From positions 1,426,001 through 1,490,000 of the forward strand of contig CP126197.1 of assembly GCA_030272155.1 (NCBI GenBank): DNA of 64,000 nucleotides. Direction: 5' to 3'. The notes beneath the pieces are model-generated. The model was not told the DNA's origin. It saw nothing but the letters and a program-made list of their open reading frames with translations, and did no database searches. Made by a program: the position numbers and the translations under genes. Origin of the DNA: Tetradesmus obliquus (lineage: Eukaryota > Chlorophyta > Chlorophyceae > Sphaeropleales > Scenedesmaceae). Shown piece by piece: positions 34,070 to 47,342 of the stretch; the stretch's first letter is position 1, and the number at the start of each line of letters is the position of its first letter.

Positions 34070-37000
34070 TCAGTGCTGCACGTGCCGGTTCTGCCAGTAC
34101 CTCTGCTGCTCTGCTTGCTCCATCAGGCGCACCCCCAGCACAGCAAGCTTGCCCCACTCATCCTGCACCCACTCCACGGCATACACGTCACCCGTTGCTG
34201 GGTCCACTGCTGCCTCTTGGCCAACAGGCACCTCAAGCTGCTGCCCTGTCTCCGGCAGCTCTACCACTACTGTGTGGCCATGCAAGGCTGCATGGTCCTG
34301 CTCTGCCTGCAGGTCAGGAACGGTGCAGTCAATCAACACAAAACGTCAGCAACCTGTGAAACATACTGCAAAGAAGTGGCTGCCGAAGAAATACGAAAAG
34401 CTGGCAAACCAGTGCTGGCTGTTGCAGTGGAAGGGTCTCATCATGCACAACCAGGCTTCTGACGCTGCAAGTCAGCCATGCTTTGCATGCACCCACCTGC
34501 TTCACCACCGTGAGGAAGACCTCCTCCAGAGACGCCAGCGACACATGTACCTCAGCAAGGCCCAGCTGCTGCTGCTTGTCTGGCATGTCCAGCAGCTCCA
34601 GCAGCACCTGCAGCTGCGGCGCAAGAGCCTGCGGGATCACGTAGTGCAGCATGCCCCGGCCCTCCTCGACAGGCGTCAAGCCCAGGTGCTCCGCTACCAC
34701 ATGCTGCAGAGTGAGCAAGCTGCTGCTGAAGCTGAACCGAGCAGCAGTTGCTGCAGCTGCAGAGGGGCTCCTGGGCAGTGCTGCTGCACTGGCCCACTGC
34801 GGGCTGGCACTACTGCTCGGTGTGCCTGAGCTGGTCACATGACTGTTGCTGCTGCTGTTGTGGCTGCCCGACAGAGCTGACTGCAGCCCTGCGTTCGCTG
34901 TCCGGACGCCAGCATCTGCTGCTAGCGCTGCTTCAATTGAGCGCGGCGTGCCTGCTAGCTGACCCTCTGGTGAGAGCGTTGCGTTGTCCTTCAGGCGCAT
35001 GCGCAGCTGCAGGTACAGAAAAGCAGCATGTCAGAGCATTTGCAACATATACAAAGAACGGTGCATCGCTGCCTGCGGGATCTGCACAGGCAGAAAGAAT
35101 TGCAGCATGTACATCTGGCTGCCTGCGGCCAGAACACAACATGTTCGCTGGCACGTTTACAGCTGCATACATCCACACCCACCTGGTAGCCGTTGCCATA
35201 TTTCTGCTTGAGCGTGAGGCTGCCGCCCAGCACCCGCATGCGGCCGCGCACCATGATGCCTATCCTGTCTCCAAGGGCATCCGCCTCCTCCATGCTGTGC
35301 GTGGTGAGCACCACGGCTGCGTGCTGCTTGGCTGCGTTGATGGCATCCCACACAGCGCGACGGCTGATGGGGTCCATGCCTGCAAGCAGAAGAAACAGCA
35401 AGGACAGGTTGAGGACTGCTTGACAAACCCGTCACCTGGCAGGACAACTGTTGGTGGCTGTGAATAGAAATGCCATTGCTGCTCACCCCATCCATGCTAC
35501 AATGCATGTTTCAGCAGTTGCAGTCATGAATGCTCAAGCTGCAGGCATAGATGCTGCTTCAACCACGCACCTGTGCTGGGCTCATCCAGGAACACCAGCT
35601 GCGGGCCGCCTAGCAGCGCTAAAGCTACACTCAAGCGCCGCTTCATGCCGCCAGAGTACGAACTGCTGCGCTTGCCTGCTGCGGGTGTCAGCTGCACCTG
35701 CTCTAGCAGCCTGCTGCCCTGCTCAGTGACCTGCAGGTAGCAGCAGCAGTGGCAAAAGCAGCAACATAAGCAGTCAGTTGCAGCAAGTGCAGATGTGAAT
35801 TGAGTCATGGGCACACTGCCAACCCTGCAAGTGCCACACATGCTGATGCACACAAGTGCTATACAGAAGCAGCTGGTGTTCCTGACTTTCACAGTCACCC
35901 ACCTCCTTAGATGGCAGGCCCTTGATGCAGCCGTATATGTACATGTGCTCGCGGCCGCTCAGCTCGTCCCACAGCACATCAAACTGCGGGCACACGCCCA
36001 TGACAGCCTGTGCCACCTCCAGGCCTCCTGGGGCCAGCAGAGAGTGGCCCATGACACGGATGTCGCCTCCACTGGGAGGCAGGGCGCCTGCAACGCATCA
36101 GCAGCAGCAGGAGGTTTACACAGCAGCTGAGGCATGTGTGCTGCTCTGCAGGAAGTGATCCGTCATGCAGTAGAGAAGGCAAGTGCAACTGCATGCAACT
36201 CTGTGCTTGAGCAAAAACTCTGACAGCTGCCGCTACACAGTGGTTCAGCAGCCTGCTTCAACACTACGCAACACGCACCTATCAGACAGTTGATGCTTGT
36301 TGTCTTGCCGGCGCCGTTCGGTCCAAGCAAGCACAGCAGCTGCCCCTTGGGCACACCAAACCAGCTGTCGGCAACCGCCACAAACTGCTGTGGCTGCTGC
36401 TGCTGTGGCCCTGATGGGCGCACACGCTGCCGCCTCTGGCCAAATGGCAGCCATCTCTGCCACCACCTGCTGTTCCTGGGTGGGGGCATCCGGTAAACCT
36501 TGCGCAGGCCAAACACCTGCACCATGTCCTGCTTGCTGCTCCAGGCACCATCCGCGTCTGCAGGCAAACAGCAAGCAGTGAGCGTCTATCAGCAATTTGC
36601 AGCAGCCAGGTCGCATAGCATGCTTCAAGTCAGGCTGCACGAAACCCACAGCTGTAGGCTACCACAGCCTCAGCAAGCAGCACGTCCAGCAGCTCACCTG
36701 AGTACCAGGCTGTCTTCATGCGCTGCTCCTCTTGCAGGACTCCAGGGTCCAGCACCACAGGCACGATGCCATAGCCCGTGTTGGGCGGCTCCTTGCCCTG
36801 TGGGGCGCCCGGCCGCGCCACTGCAGCCGCAGCCACCAGGCTGTCGTGCTTCTTGGAGGCCAGGGTGAGTGAGCTCTCAGGCTGGCGCCAAAACTCCCAC
36901 CAGCGGCGCCCAGATGCCGCAGCACCAGTACCTGCAGCCTTGGCCTGCTGCATCTGCTGGTACTGCTGCAGGCTGATGGTGTTGCCTGCCACTGCTCCAC

Positions 37001-40000
37001 CAAGTGGGCTGTGGGTCTCTGAGCTGGCGTCGCTGAGCCGCAGCACCGTCACTGAATTCTGCACCATGAGCTGCTGGGAATTCTGCACTGACGCAGTCGT
37101 GCCGAACTGAGGCAGCTTGCCGAGCGTGCTCTGGCCCCTGTTGCCCAGCTCCACTGGTGCTGCACTGCCCGCTGCAGCTGCAGTAGCCTGATCGCCGCCA
37201 GCGCTAGCCCTGTGGTCCCTGCGGCGCAGGAATCCACTGGAAACACTGTGCCTATGCACGCTGCCAACGCTGCCATTGACCCCAATGCCAGCTGCAGCGC
37301 CCTTGTGCTGATCTACGGCTGCATTGCCAGGGCTGCTGCTGCAGCGGATCACAAGCTCCTCATCCTGCTGTGCCTGCGTGATTGATCTGGCCACTTTCTT
37401 AGCCATGTCCGAGGTGGCAAACGGCGTCTTGTTGCGGGCCTTGCTGCCCTCACTTGCGCCGGCGCCACTTGTGCGGCGCCCAAGCGCAGCAGCTGTTGCA
37501 GCTCGGAACATGTTTGACCAGTAGCCAGGCAGCAGTGGATACCAGAAGGGCAGCTTTACCCCGTGCTTGTTGGGCTGAACATTGTCCATGTACACAGCCA
37601 CCGCCATCCAAGCCAGCGCTTGCACTACTAGTGTCCAGTAGCACTGGCTGATTGGGTAGATGCAGTTCTCTGGAACATACAGCCAGTCCATGTTGCCGAC
37701 AATGCCTCCGTTGGGATCAGGTGTGTAGACACAGTAGCTGGCGCGCTCGGCGAAGTGCAAGCCTGCAGTGAGCACGCAGTTGACAGTGGATAGTCAACTC
37801 GTTGCATCAACAACAGTAAGAACAGCTGCATGTTGTCTAGTGAAAAAACAGCAGCGCCAGTTCATACATTGCATACGCAAGCGATAGGACAGGGGCCTGT
37901 TATTGTAGCGCCAAAACAGCAGCAATTAGAGCATAGAGAAGCAGCTTACAAGAACGATGGCATGTTTTTGCAAGCTGCTGTTAAAATCTCCCAGACCCAG
38001 CCATGCCCCACCTCCTCGTGTTGCATCAGCAGCGGCAGCAGACATGTCCAGCACACCCTTGGTGAGAGGGTTCCACGGGAACATTGCAAAGATCCAGAAG
38101 AACACCTTGCCCATGCCATTCTTGGTGAAGTAGATGCTGGGCGCGAAGGGCAAGCCGTAGCAACCCAGCGCCTGGCAGATCCATCCAACCTGCAGGAAAC
38201 AGTGTACACTATAGCTGAGTGCTGAAGCTGGTTGCAGTTTCACTGTCACTCACAACGCAGACAACGTCAAGATGAAAGATGCCAGTGCAAGGGCAACGCA
38301 GACAACGTCGGACAGCAGGTTGTGCAGTGTAAGGTGCACATATCTTCAGCCCATGACGCAGGTTAAACACCAATGCAAACACTCACCAAGACGATGCCAA
38401 GGCCGGCGTTGCTGGCTGACTGACTGGTTTGCAGGAAAACGGACACACAGCACGTGAAGGATGCCATGGCCATGCCGAACAGCCAGAACAGCACAAACAT
38501 GAGCCAGACGTCGTTGTGCACGAACATTGCCAGGCGCAGCGCCACACCTGCAGACAGCAGACAAGGTGATTCCATGTTAGCGATGGACAGCAGTATTCAC
38601 ACCCAGCGTTGAGACATCAGGGCAAAGGTACAACCAAGCTTCTGGATTGCTGTGGACACCATTTTTGCAAGCTGCATGTCAAACGCCTCCTGCAGACGGT
38701 GAAACCCAGTTTCCTGCAAGCCATTGCATGTTGCTCACCAAAGCCAGTGATGCACCACGCTGTGATGCCAGCCATGACTGCCTCAAACAGCCACCAGCTG
38801 AGCCAGTAGGAGCCCTGCTGCAGGCCCATTGTCTGCAGCGCCTGCCGCAGCCCTGTCTCCTTCTCCGTGACGAGCATTGTCAAGTGGCTGATTGTGGCAA
38901 ACATGCAAGCCACGAAAATGAATGGTGGCAGGATGTAGCCTGCTGTGCCAGCTGAGAGCTGCGGGTGTGGGAACGGGCCGAGCCGAGGCTGCCACACCAG
39001 GGCGTCTGCCTCTGCCTGCTTGCCTGCTGCTGCCAGGAAGTACCGGCTGATCTCCCTGGTGATGGCTGACATGAAGGGCATCTGGAAGAACTCATTGGGG
39101 CTCTGCACATATCCCTTGAAGGCCGGTGCCTGCAAGAAGCCACACGAACATGCAGGAACATCAAAGCACACTCCACGCTTGCACTGTTCTGCACACCTTT
39201 GCAGGAAACCACCCCTGCTGCTGTCGGCTGAGCCAAATCACTCAAAAGACATGTCCGCAAACCAGCAGCATGAAGTACGGTGTCCAGAGCAACAGCAGCC
39301 TGAGCTACAGGTGCAAGGGACTCACCGAGGTGTTGGTCTGCAGCACATACTGCAGCTGCCCGCTGGGTCCCTGGTGGAAGTGTACTGCACCCATCACATA
39401 CTTGCTGCGCCCTTGAATGAACGTATCAGCCTCAAACCTGCTGCCAAAGCCCATCACCTGCAGCAGCGGCATTCAGAGAAGAAAGTGCAACTTACATGCC
39501 AGTACTCGTGCAGTTTACGTCACAAGCAGTCGCTTAAAAGCACACAATTTGACTTGGAATGGGGCAGCCGTGTTGTTTATCAGCAGCAGTCAGTGTGTGC
39601 TAGGATGGCTGCAGGCTGCGAAAGTATAGGTCTGCCACTCACCCTCTCTGCAGGTATTGGGGGCTGATTGTTTCTCATCATGGCGTCGACAATGGCCTGC
39701 AGGACAGCAGCATCAAGTCGCATTTCTGGTGATTCCAATAAGCCTGTGTGCAAATTGCATGTGTTTGCAATGCTGTGCTGGCATGCGAGTGTACTCTGAA
39801 GCGTTCCTGCAAGGCACTGGTGAAGCAGCTGTTCCTTTCTATCACATTTCTCGTGGCTGTAAGCTGCTGATAGCGTTGCTGCTGCAGCTAGTGCTGCCAC
39901 CACTGGAGGCTGCCCCACCTTGACCGTTGTATCGTTGTTGGGTGTGTAAACAAAGTCCAAGCAGGGCTTGTTGTATATGAACAGCTCATCGCTGCAGTCT

Positions 40001-40686
40001 GGAATGCTGCTGATGTCCGAGAGAGAGGAAAAGGGTGTGTCCCTAATCCTGCCTGTGCGCCTGCTGTTGGCTGCCATCACCACTTGCACTATGAGCGCCA
40101 GTGCCAAGAACAGCAGTGGCGCCAGCAGCCGTATCGCTGTTGCCCAGCGGTTGCGCCATGCCACCAGCACTGCAGGGTAAGAGTGCGTGGGACGCACAGC
40201 AGTGGCAAAAATCAAGGTGAGCTAAGGTTGCAGCGCTTGAAACGAAGCAACAGCACATTGTATTCTCCTATAGTTCTGCTGTCTTGCAGGATGTGTCCAG
40301 CTGCTATGTGGCTGTGGCTGCTGGCCGCATGCCATCTCTGTACTTTGAACTGCCAGGTGCTGCTGACCGTGCGCCTGCCAGCAGCTGTTGATGTGTCTTG
40401 GCTGCTGTCAGCCCTTCATTTGAGTAGCCGTACCTTCATAACCAATTTCTATAAGCCTTCGCAGCCATCTATGCTGCCCACGTCCTTGAGAGCAGCAACG
40501 GGTATTGCTCACCATGCCGCTGACATATAGCATGTACGCTGCTTCGCCCTCAATCTCACCGTTTTTGACAAATAACGCTGTGGTCTGGCGAAGTCCCTTG
40601 TGTTGTTGCAGGCTGTCCAGCAGACTATGCCTCAGCTTTGCGGTTGCAGTCATTTCTGCGCGTGTGCGCGGCCCCGCAGGCCGCAA
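34070..40686 (-). CDS. Half-size ABC transporter, subfamily A (ABCA)
   Basis: Exon 1 (40,686-40,560) begins MRPAGPRTRAEM and ends RQTTALFVKN; it joins in phase to the exon starting at 40,169 (VLVAWRNRWATAIRLLAPLL). This reproduces the ABCA N-terminus with its first membrane helix. A large extracytoplasmic loop follows, then membrane helices (FIFVACMFATISHL, LMFVLFWLFGMAMASF, VFFWIFAMFPWNPLTKG, CYWTLVVQALAWMAV). The nucleotide-binding domain has Walker A LLGPNGAGKTTSI (36,558-36,280), Q-loop GVCPQFDVLWDEL, signature YSGGMKRRLSVALALLGGP with Walker B LVFLDEPSTG (35,735-35,570), and H-loop LTTHSMEEADALGDR (35,380-35,185). The last exon ends QRYWQNRHVQH with stop at 34,070. One TMD plus one NBD is the half-size plan common in plants and algae. 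A roughly 330-residue Ser/Ala/Gln-rich linker precedes the NBD. Likely lipid or sterol export or flipping; substrate unknown. Confidence 0.92.
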
Positions 40687-41695
40687 CCCTCACTTAAGAC
40701 CTTTTGATGTTCATTTCAAGCTTTTTATCATTGCCGTGCAGAGCGAGATGCAGCCACGGCTTTCGGCAGAAAACAGCAGGTACTTCTTTCCACAACGTCC
40801 CAGTCAACGCATAGCTGCCACTTTACAATCACAAAACATATTTCAGCAGTGTTGTCGCAATGGCCTGCGGTGCCGAGGCTGGCCCGGGCTGCTGACAAAA
40901 CCCTGCCTCATTTGTGTGTAATCCACTACATGCTGGATCTCAGCATTCCCACTGATGGATGCCTCGATGTTTTCTATGATGCATAAGAGCAGAATTTGAC
41001 CTGTGTATGTGCCTGTACTTTCGTGCACAGTACCGCCAGTTGTTGACAGTGTCTTGCACCACTCACTCAGCTGCCTGAGACACTGAGCGTGGCGTCACAG
41101 TGGTTTGCTTCTCCATTTAATGCAAGGATAGCACATGCATTACATAAGCGCCTTTTAGGCTCGTGTTCTGCAAGGACAATGCTGTCGGCTGCCCTTGCCA
41201 AATAGGCTTACTGATGACCATCCGTCCCTGAACAACTCATGCTGTCGTCGCAACTCATGACGATGCCAGCTGAAAGACGTGTGTATTTCAAAGTTTTTCC
41301 GGTGATTTTGCTTGAAGGCAGTTGGCCTGGGCTTTAAGGCCTGCACTGCAACAGTCAAATCCAGCACAGCAGTACTGCTTCTGGCGCCAGTGCGAGATGA
41401 CTACCCGCGTTCCGGGCACAACAGACCAAAATAGATGGTTCTTGCACGTTGAAATGTGCCTTCAAGACGGAGAAGTTTGGAGGGCACATGACGAGACTGA
41501 TGTCAGCAAACAGGACAGGGCGTGCTGCATCGAGAAGCAGGTCACACTAACTTCGGCGCAAGGTTTTTTTGATGTAAGGTGACTTACACTCTTGATCATT
41601 GGCGTTGCCTCGGTTGAAACTCGCTCTGTATGCGACACGATCACCCGTGAAAAGCCAGCGAGCGTCCTATATGCTCAGTAATAAAGACCTGTAGA
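40687..41695. promoter_or_regulatory. Divergent region between ABCA and NTF2-like genes
   Basis: About 1 kb between two start codons pointing apart, containing both 5' regions. No coding signal; no confident core-promoter element. Confidence 0.45.
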
Positions 41696-43241
41696 ATGCT
41701 AAGTCGATTGACAAAGCCACGACTGTTGGGAGGTGTTGCAGCAGGAGGGCATAACCATGGCCTGCACACCTACGCTAGTCCCGGCACCCCACTCCGTGCC
41801 GGGTCAAGCCGTGCCCTTCAGGCGGTTGCGAGGACATCATCAGCAGCAAGTGTTGTGCAGTCAGTTCAGCAGCGGCTCAGCAGCAGCAGCAGCATCAACA
41901 GCAGCGCCAGCAGCAGCTGCAATGCACCCCACATGGTGCGGCACTGCAGGCGCCAGGTCACACCTTGCGGCCCCCAGCGTGCAGCAGCTGTCAACCCTAT
42001 CACAGCCACACGCTCAGTGGATGCAGCAAATCACCAGCCGCTGACGCAGCAGCAGCTGCTGGACTTGGGGGCCACCTTCGTCAGGTGCTGGTTTGCAGGA
42101 ATCGCCAAGGGACCACAGGCAGTTGAGGAGTCACTCAGCAGCATCCTAGACAGCAATGTTCTACTGGTAGCAGACCGGGTGCGCCAGTTGCAAGATCAGC
42201 AGGTAGGCAGAGTGCAGATGCTTATGCCTGGCATTCCTTGGACATGCAGCGACTTCAAACTCCCAACAACTGCTTGTGGCTACAGCTGCAGGACACCGCC
42301 AGTGTTCCAGTTACGACAGCAGTGCAAACTTGATCATCAGAAAAGCGGCACGGAAGAGGTTTCAGGAAGGAAACTTGCTTCCACTGCCTTCAGATCAAGT
42401 TCAGGCACCACAGTGCATCATCGTCTGTTGTGCTCCTGCCGCTTGCAAGTATGCATTCGCCACTCGTGCACCGCCTCACCCACATGCGTGCTGCACATCC
42501 ATCATGTATTGCATGCATCTTGTACATTTGATTATAAAGGCCTTAGCGAGGTGCTGGCTGAGCTGGATCATGCCCACCTGGAGTACCACCTGCCAACGCG
42601 CAGTGTGCACGCAGTGTACATACCCAACGCGCAGTGTTACGCATATGTCACAGCCCTATGTTACATGACATGCTGCCTGCTGCAGGGCCTAAGTGAGGTG
42701 CCAGCTGAGCTGGAGCGGACACACTTGGAGTACTACCTGCCAACATGCAGTGTACGCGCAGTGTACTTACTCAACGCGCAGTGTTACGCATATGTCACAA
42801 CCCTATGTTACATAACATGCTGCCTGCTGCAGGGCCTGAGTGAGGTACTGGCTGAGCTGGAGCGAGCACACCTGGAGTACCACCGCAGCGAGCACCGCCC
42901 CATGCTGTATGCAGCCAGCGAGGCCTCGCAGCGCGTGTACTGCCTGGTGGAGGGGCGCTACCAGGACGTTGGTGCGCTGCCTGGCCACCCCGCCACATTC
43001 AGGTGCGCTTGGATGCAACCGTTGTGATTGCGCTGCAGCAGACAGGCCTGCCTGCAGAGCAGACAGGCCCGAGCTTCTTCTCGAGTGCCCCTTTGCCTGC
43101 ATTTGGGCCAGCTTGGCCCGCTGTTATGGGTGTTATGGTCTTTTTTTGGCACCTTCAATGAGGCCTCGCAGCGTGTGTACTGCCTGGTGGAGGGGCGCTA
43201 CCAGGCAGACGTTGGGGGGCTGCCTGGCCACCACCACCTCC

Positions 43242-43272
<31 letters not shown>

Positions 43273-45459
43273 GTTCAGGTGCAAATATCATCAGTCCTGC
43301 AGCAGCTTCGAATGTTTTATGCAGTGCTGGTAATGTGCATCTTCATACAAGGCAACATGTGCTGCTTCTGCATCGCTGGCATCGCTGCTGCCGCGACCTT
43401 GCAGGATTGCCATTGTGCACCACACCTTGTGCTGTATGGCTGTCGTTATCGATGCCTGACCACAGAGTTGCTTCTGCCGTTACTGCTGCCCGTTCCCACC
43501 AAACACACAGGATATCCAAGGTGCACCACATCCTGGCGCTGCGGCTACATGCTGTGCTGCTGTGTGCAAAAGGAGATCAACAGATAAATGACTATGCATC
43601 TTTGCTGTTGCCACACTTGCAGGATCTCCAAGGTGCACCACATCCTGGCGTTGCAGATGGGGCCCAGCGGCAGCGTGGCACGGCTGTGGCTGCGGCGGCA
43701 GATGACTGAGGAAGACAAAGATGAGCTGCTGCACGAGCCGCTGGCCTGCTACGCCTCACCCTTCCCCCGAGACAGCCTGCGGCTTGCAGACGCAAGTGAG
43801 TGCAGTGCAATGAGATAGGGTTGCTGCTGTTGGCTGGTTGCAGTGGAGTTGGTCGGGCTGTTGAGACCAGCCACCAGGGCTGCTGTTCAGGACTGCGCGT
43901 CACATTGCAGCGGCAGCCAGGTGCGCGGGTATTGTGCTATTGTTTCCGCCAAGCAGCCTGATGACTGAGGAAGATAAGGATGAGCTGCTGCACGAGCCAC
44001 TGGCCTGCTACGCCTCACCATTCCCTCGGGACAGCCTGCAGCTCTCAGACGCAAGTGCGTGAAGTGTGCTGATGTTGCCGACTCGAGCCAGAATTCTTAA
44101 GTGTCTAGTTGCCACTGGCAGGGATGAGAACTGTGATGCATCTTTGGCAGCCTGCTCAGTGTGTTGAGGTGCTCTGGAGGCAAGTAGGATGTCACTGCAG
44201 CTGCAGCATGATCGCAGCTGGTGCGGAATGTCGGCATTAATGCTTGCTGACGGTGTACAACCTGCTACTGCTGCTGACCTCCTCCCGTTGCTGCTGCTGC
44301 AGTCACGCATGAGGCTGCTGGAGGGCAGATGATCAACGCCATCAAGTTTTGGTGGCAGGCATGGTCCAGCGCGCACACCAGCAGCAGCAGCAGCAGCCAT
44401 GGCGCCAGCAGTACACCAGCTGAGCAGCTGCCTGCAGAGCCCAGCAGCACCACACCTGCAGACCCAGCAGCAGCAGCAGCAGCAGCAGCAGGGCAGCCGC
44501 CAGCTGCCAAGCCTCGCACGCTGCGCCGTGCAGACCCAGCTATTGCAGCAGGTCACCTGCTGGCTCCTGATTTTAAGCTCTGGGATGCATATGGCTTATG
44601 GCCTAGCATGCGGGCTCAAGGGAAGCGGCACCTGGGCAGAGACTCTGCACTGCAGCACCTGCAGCAGCTGCGCTACGGTTATAACATAGAGCTGCAGATG
44701 CTGGATGTGGCAGTGGCTGAAGGCAGCCTGGTGTGCTTTTGCCACTGGCAGGCAAAGCTGACGCCACGCTGGCAGGTGCCGTCTGCCAGTGATGAAAGCA
44801 GCAGCAGCAACAGCAGCAGCAGCAGTGTGGCTGGCTCCTTTACAGTAGAGGCCATGGAGGTTGATGTATTCAATGAGCAGCTGCAGCTGCAGGATGTGTG
44901 GATGTTCCGGGGCCCGATCGGCCAGCAGGAGCGTCGGCTGTTTCTGGAGTATGACAGGCAGCAGGCGGCAGTGCAGGCGCAGCAGGCAGCAAGCAGTGAG
45001 TCAGGCATCAGAGAGCAGCGCCGCGCACAGCGGGAGCAGCAGCTCAATGAGTTGCTGTCATGGATGAACCAGTACCAGCAGCAGTGGGGTGACTATGTGA
45101 AGCATGTGCAGAAGGCGCTCGAGCGGCAGCAGCAGCTGGCAAAGCAGCAGATCCAGCAGCAGGCATATGTAGTGGATCAACTGCAGCAGCGGTACCAGGA
45201 GCTTCAGCAGGAGCAGCAGCAGCAGATGGAGGCAGCAATGGCTGCGGCAGCTGAATTGGAGCCTGATTCGCCTGCTGCTGCTGCAGTGGCGGCGGCTGCA
45301 GTAGCACAGCAGGAGGCAGGGCAGGTGGCAGCAGCAGCAGCAACGCTGCAGGAGCCTCCAGCTGTGACAGGTCACCAGCAGATGCCAGCAAATGAGCAGC
45401 AGGTGGCAGCAGCTGAGCAGCAGGTGCAAGCTGCATCAAACAACGAGAGCAGCCAGTAG
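41696..45459 (+). CDS. Two-domain NTF2/SnoaL-like protein with coiled-coil tail, 668 aa
   Basis: Exons 41,696-42,202, 42,833-43,002, 43,623-43,795 and 44,303-45,459 join in phase to 668 codons plus stop. The N-terminus (MLSRLTKPRLLGGVAAGG, then Ser/Ala-rich) resembles an organelle transit peptide. A first NTF2-like fold is suggested by LLDLGATFVRCWFAG, SILDSNVLLVADRV, the conserved VYCLVEGRYQDVG and ISKVHHILALQ. A second follows in the last exon: LLAPDFKLWDAYG, GRDSALQHLQQL, LVCFCHWQAKL, FTVEAMEVDVFNEQLQLQDV, MFRGPIGQQERRLFLEY. The strand sequence and F-N-x-x-L-Q pattern fit SnoaL-like stress-associated proteins. The C-terminus is a Gln/Ala-rich coiled coil. No active-site residues can be assigned. 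Tandem copies of exon pieces lie in introns 1 to 3. Confidence 0.7.
42535..42900 (+). repeat. Three tandem copies of the exon 2 start, period about 147 bp
   Basis: GLSEVLAELERAHLEYH, at the functional acceptor near 42,833, is preceded by copies at about 42,686 and 42,538. All have a CTGCAG or related acceptor, and two share the intronic VHAVYI/RAVYLL block. The copies differ in several residues (LAELDHAHLEYHL, PAELERTHLEYYL). Confidence 0.9.
43155..43258 (+). repeat. Copy of the exon 2 end plus poly-C/(AC)n
   Basis: EASQRVYCLVEGRYQ with following bases recurs from about 43,159, then runs into a 19-base poly-C (43,240-43,258) and an (AC)n tract. It lies downstream of the functional copy (to 43,002). 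Confidence 0.85.
43505..44055 (+). repeat. Three copies of exon 3 pieces
   Basis: SKVHHILAL recurs at about 43,510 (short, before the functional acceptor at 43,623), and MTEEDKDELLHEPLACYASP at the exon 3 end recurs at about 43,960-44,055 with its donor-like context. Confidence 0.85.
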
Positions 45460-45582
45460 CAATACCAGCAAGAGTGCAACAGCAAAAGCTGATAGCAGAC
45501 GCTCAAATAGCACAGATTGTTGTTGGTTTGTTGCATCCGGTTTACGTGCTGTTGGTAGGCCACTGTGTCCTGCATGTTCAGA

Positions 45583-45610
45583 TGTAATGCATGTAATTAA
45601 TTGCATGTAA
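45583..45610 (+). terminator. Cluster of three TGTAA polyadenylation signals
   Basis: TGTAA, the canonical chlorophyte polyadenylation signal, occurs at 45,583-45,587, 45,592-45,596 and 45,606-45,610, about 125-150 bases after the NTF2-like stop. Confidence 0.7.
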
Positions 45611-46978
45611 CATCTTTTGTGTGATTGCTGCTTGTTGAAGCCAAGCAGATACTTGCGTTTGCCAGGGATGCTTACATGTATTCTTGGTGTGTGCAATGGT
45701 GTGCATTGTGTCAACAGCTGTGTGGGCTGGAGGCATTTGGCATGCATGCATGTGTACAGTAGACAACACAGCATCACCAGAGTGAGCGCAGTTCAGTGGC
45801 AATGTCCTAGGGTAGATTGTGGATGCTGCTGCTTGAGTGCATTACGCCCTACAGCTGAGTTCGCTTGCAGGATTTTGCCGCATGATGATATTACATTGGT
45901 GGGCACACCATGTGTCTGGCGTGTGGCATTTTGGGTGGTATTTGGGTGGCGCTATCTCCGAGAAGGGCCTTCGGCTGGCGATGAGTGTATCCTTGAGGGC
46001 ATGTTCTATTGTAGCGCTACAGCTAGCTGCTGCTTCAGTAGCCTACTGTTTGCATTCTGGTTGTTTTCCATGGTGTGATAGGCTGGTCACCTCTCTATAA
46101 CAGGGTCATTCTACGGTGCTGCAAGCGCAGCGTGAACGGAAGATCCCCTGTTTGTGCTGCATGTCAGTGCAGCATGTACACTAGGCCCTAACTGAGTTGA
46201 TCTCCCACTGCAAAACGAAAGGTGTTAAACATGTTTGTGCTGGGCTTGATGCTGCTTGCACAACATGTCAACTGCCATGCATCCGGTGCTGGTCTAGGCG
46301 TGTGTTTTGCCTGCATTGGCCGCTGGCAGTGTTCCGGTATATGAGCATGCATGATGTGTATGGCATACATATGCGTATGCCATGCATGTCGTACATGGAA
46401 CACTGCAGTGACTGCATCTGCATGTTGGGCCAAATGCTGTCGGCACAACCGCATCACCGTTTGTTGTACAACATGCTCGCAGTGGGGTGACACGCGATGG
46501 ACAGGTATTTGCCAGGCCTGTGTTTTTTGTTCTTGTCAACACTTTGCAGCAAGAGCAAAAGGCTCAAGCAGGCGCGCATGGTTATGATGTGGCTTTACTT
46601 TTTCATGTGGCTAGCAACAGAAGTACTTACTAGTATGTTATGTTGTAATTTCAGATTCACTGTAGTGCCTTCGTGACTCCGCACGCAACTGGCACTAGCA
46701 GCTGAAGTAATCTGTGTCCAGAGCCGTCCCACACGATGCTCTGCAGGACCAAAATCAACGACCCAACGACCATGCACAGTACTGCCAACACCCTCAACTC
46801 AACTGCAGGCAGCTGCAGTTGCACACGCAGGGCATAGAGTATGGCAATGCAGCTCGCACAATGGCTTGAATGCATCTAGCCTCTCCATTTCAACTTAACA
46901 CTGGTAGCACGGGTGCGATGACACAATTTAGTGCGTCAAAAGCAAGCGACCATTGCAGGGCTTCCGCCGGTGCCACCG

Positions 46979-47001
46979 CCCCCCCCCCCCCCCCCCCCCC
47001 C
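46979..47001. repeat. 23-base poly-C run
   Basis: Uninterrupted run of cytosines in an intergenic region. Runs of about 19 also occur at 43,240-43,258 (C) and 11,478-11,496 (G). Confidence 0.95.
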
Positions 47002-47149
47002 GCCCTCCACATCAGATCACTGCAGCATGTTTGGAGCAAACGCCAATCCATGCACGACGGCCACAGCAGCAAAGTATCACACCGTTGGCAGCTTGACTGG
47101 CATGGTTGGCAGCGCCTCAGGACTGTGTTCACTTCATGCTGGACAGCAC

Positions 47150-47292
47150 TCATTCAGCCCGCATGATACCATCCAGCATGAGGCAGTGGCACTGCCATGA
47201 ACTGCCATGAATAGCTATGTAAGCCATTAGCACCCCAACTAGTTTCTTGAAAGAGGATGTGCCAGAAGAATATGTATGATCTTCTGAATGCC

Positions 47293-47342
<50 letters not shown>

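Larger units (their letters stand above)
45460..47149. other. Convergent intergenic region
   Basis: 3' regions of the NTF2-like gene (plus) and lipase gene (minus). A 23-base poly-C run lies at 46,979-47,001 and a short hairpin (TGGCATAC with GTATGCCA) at about 46,360-46,381. No gene recognised. Confidence 0.5.
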
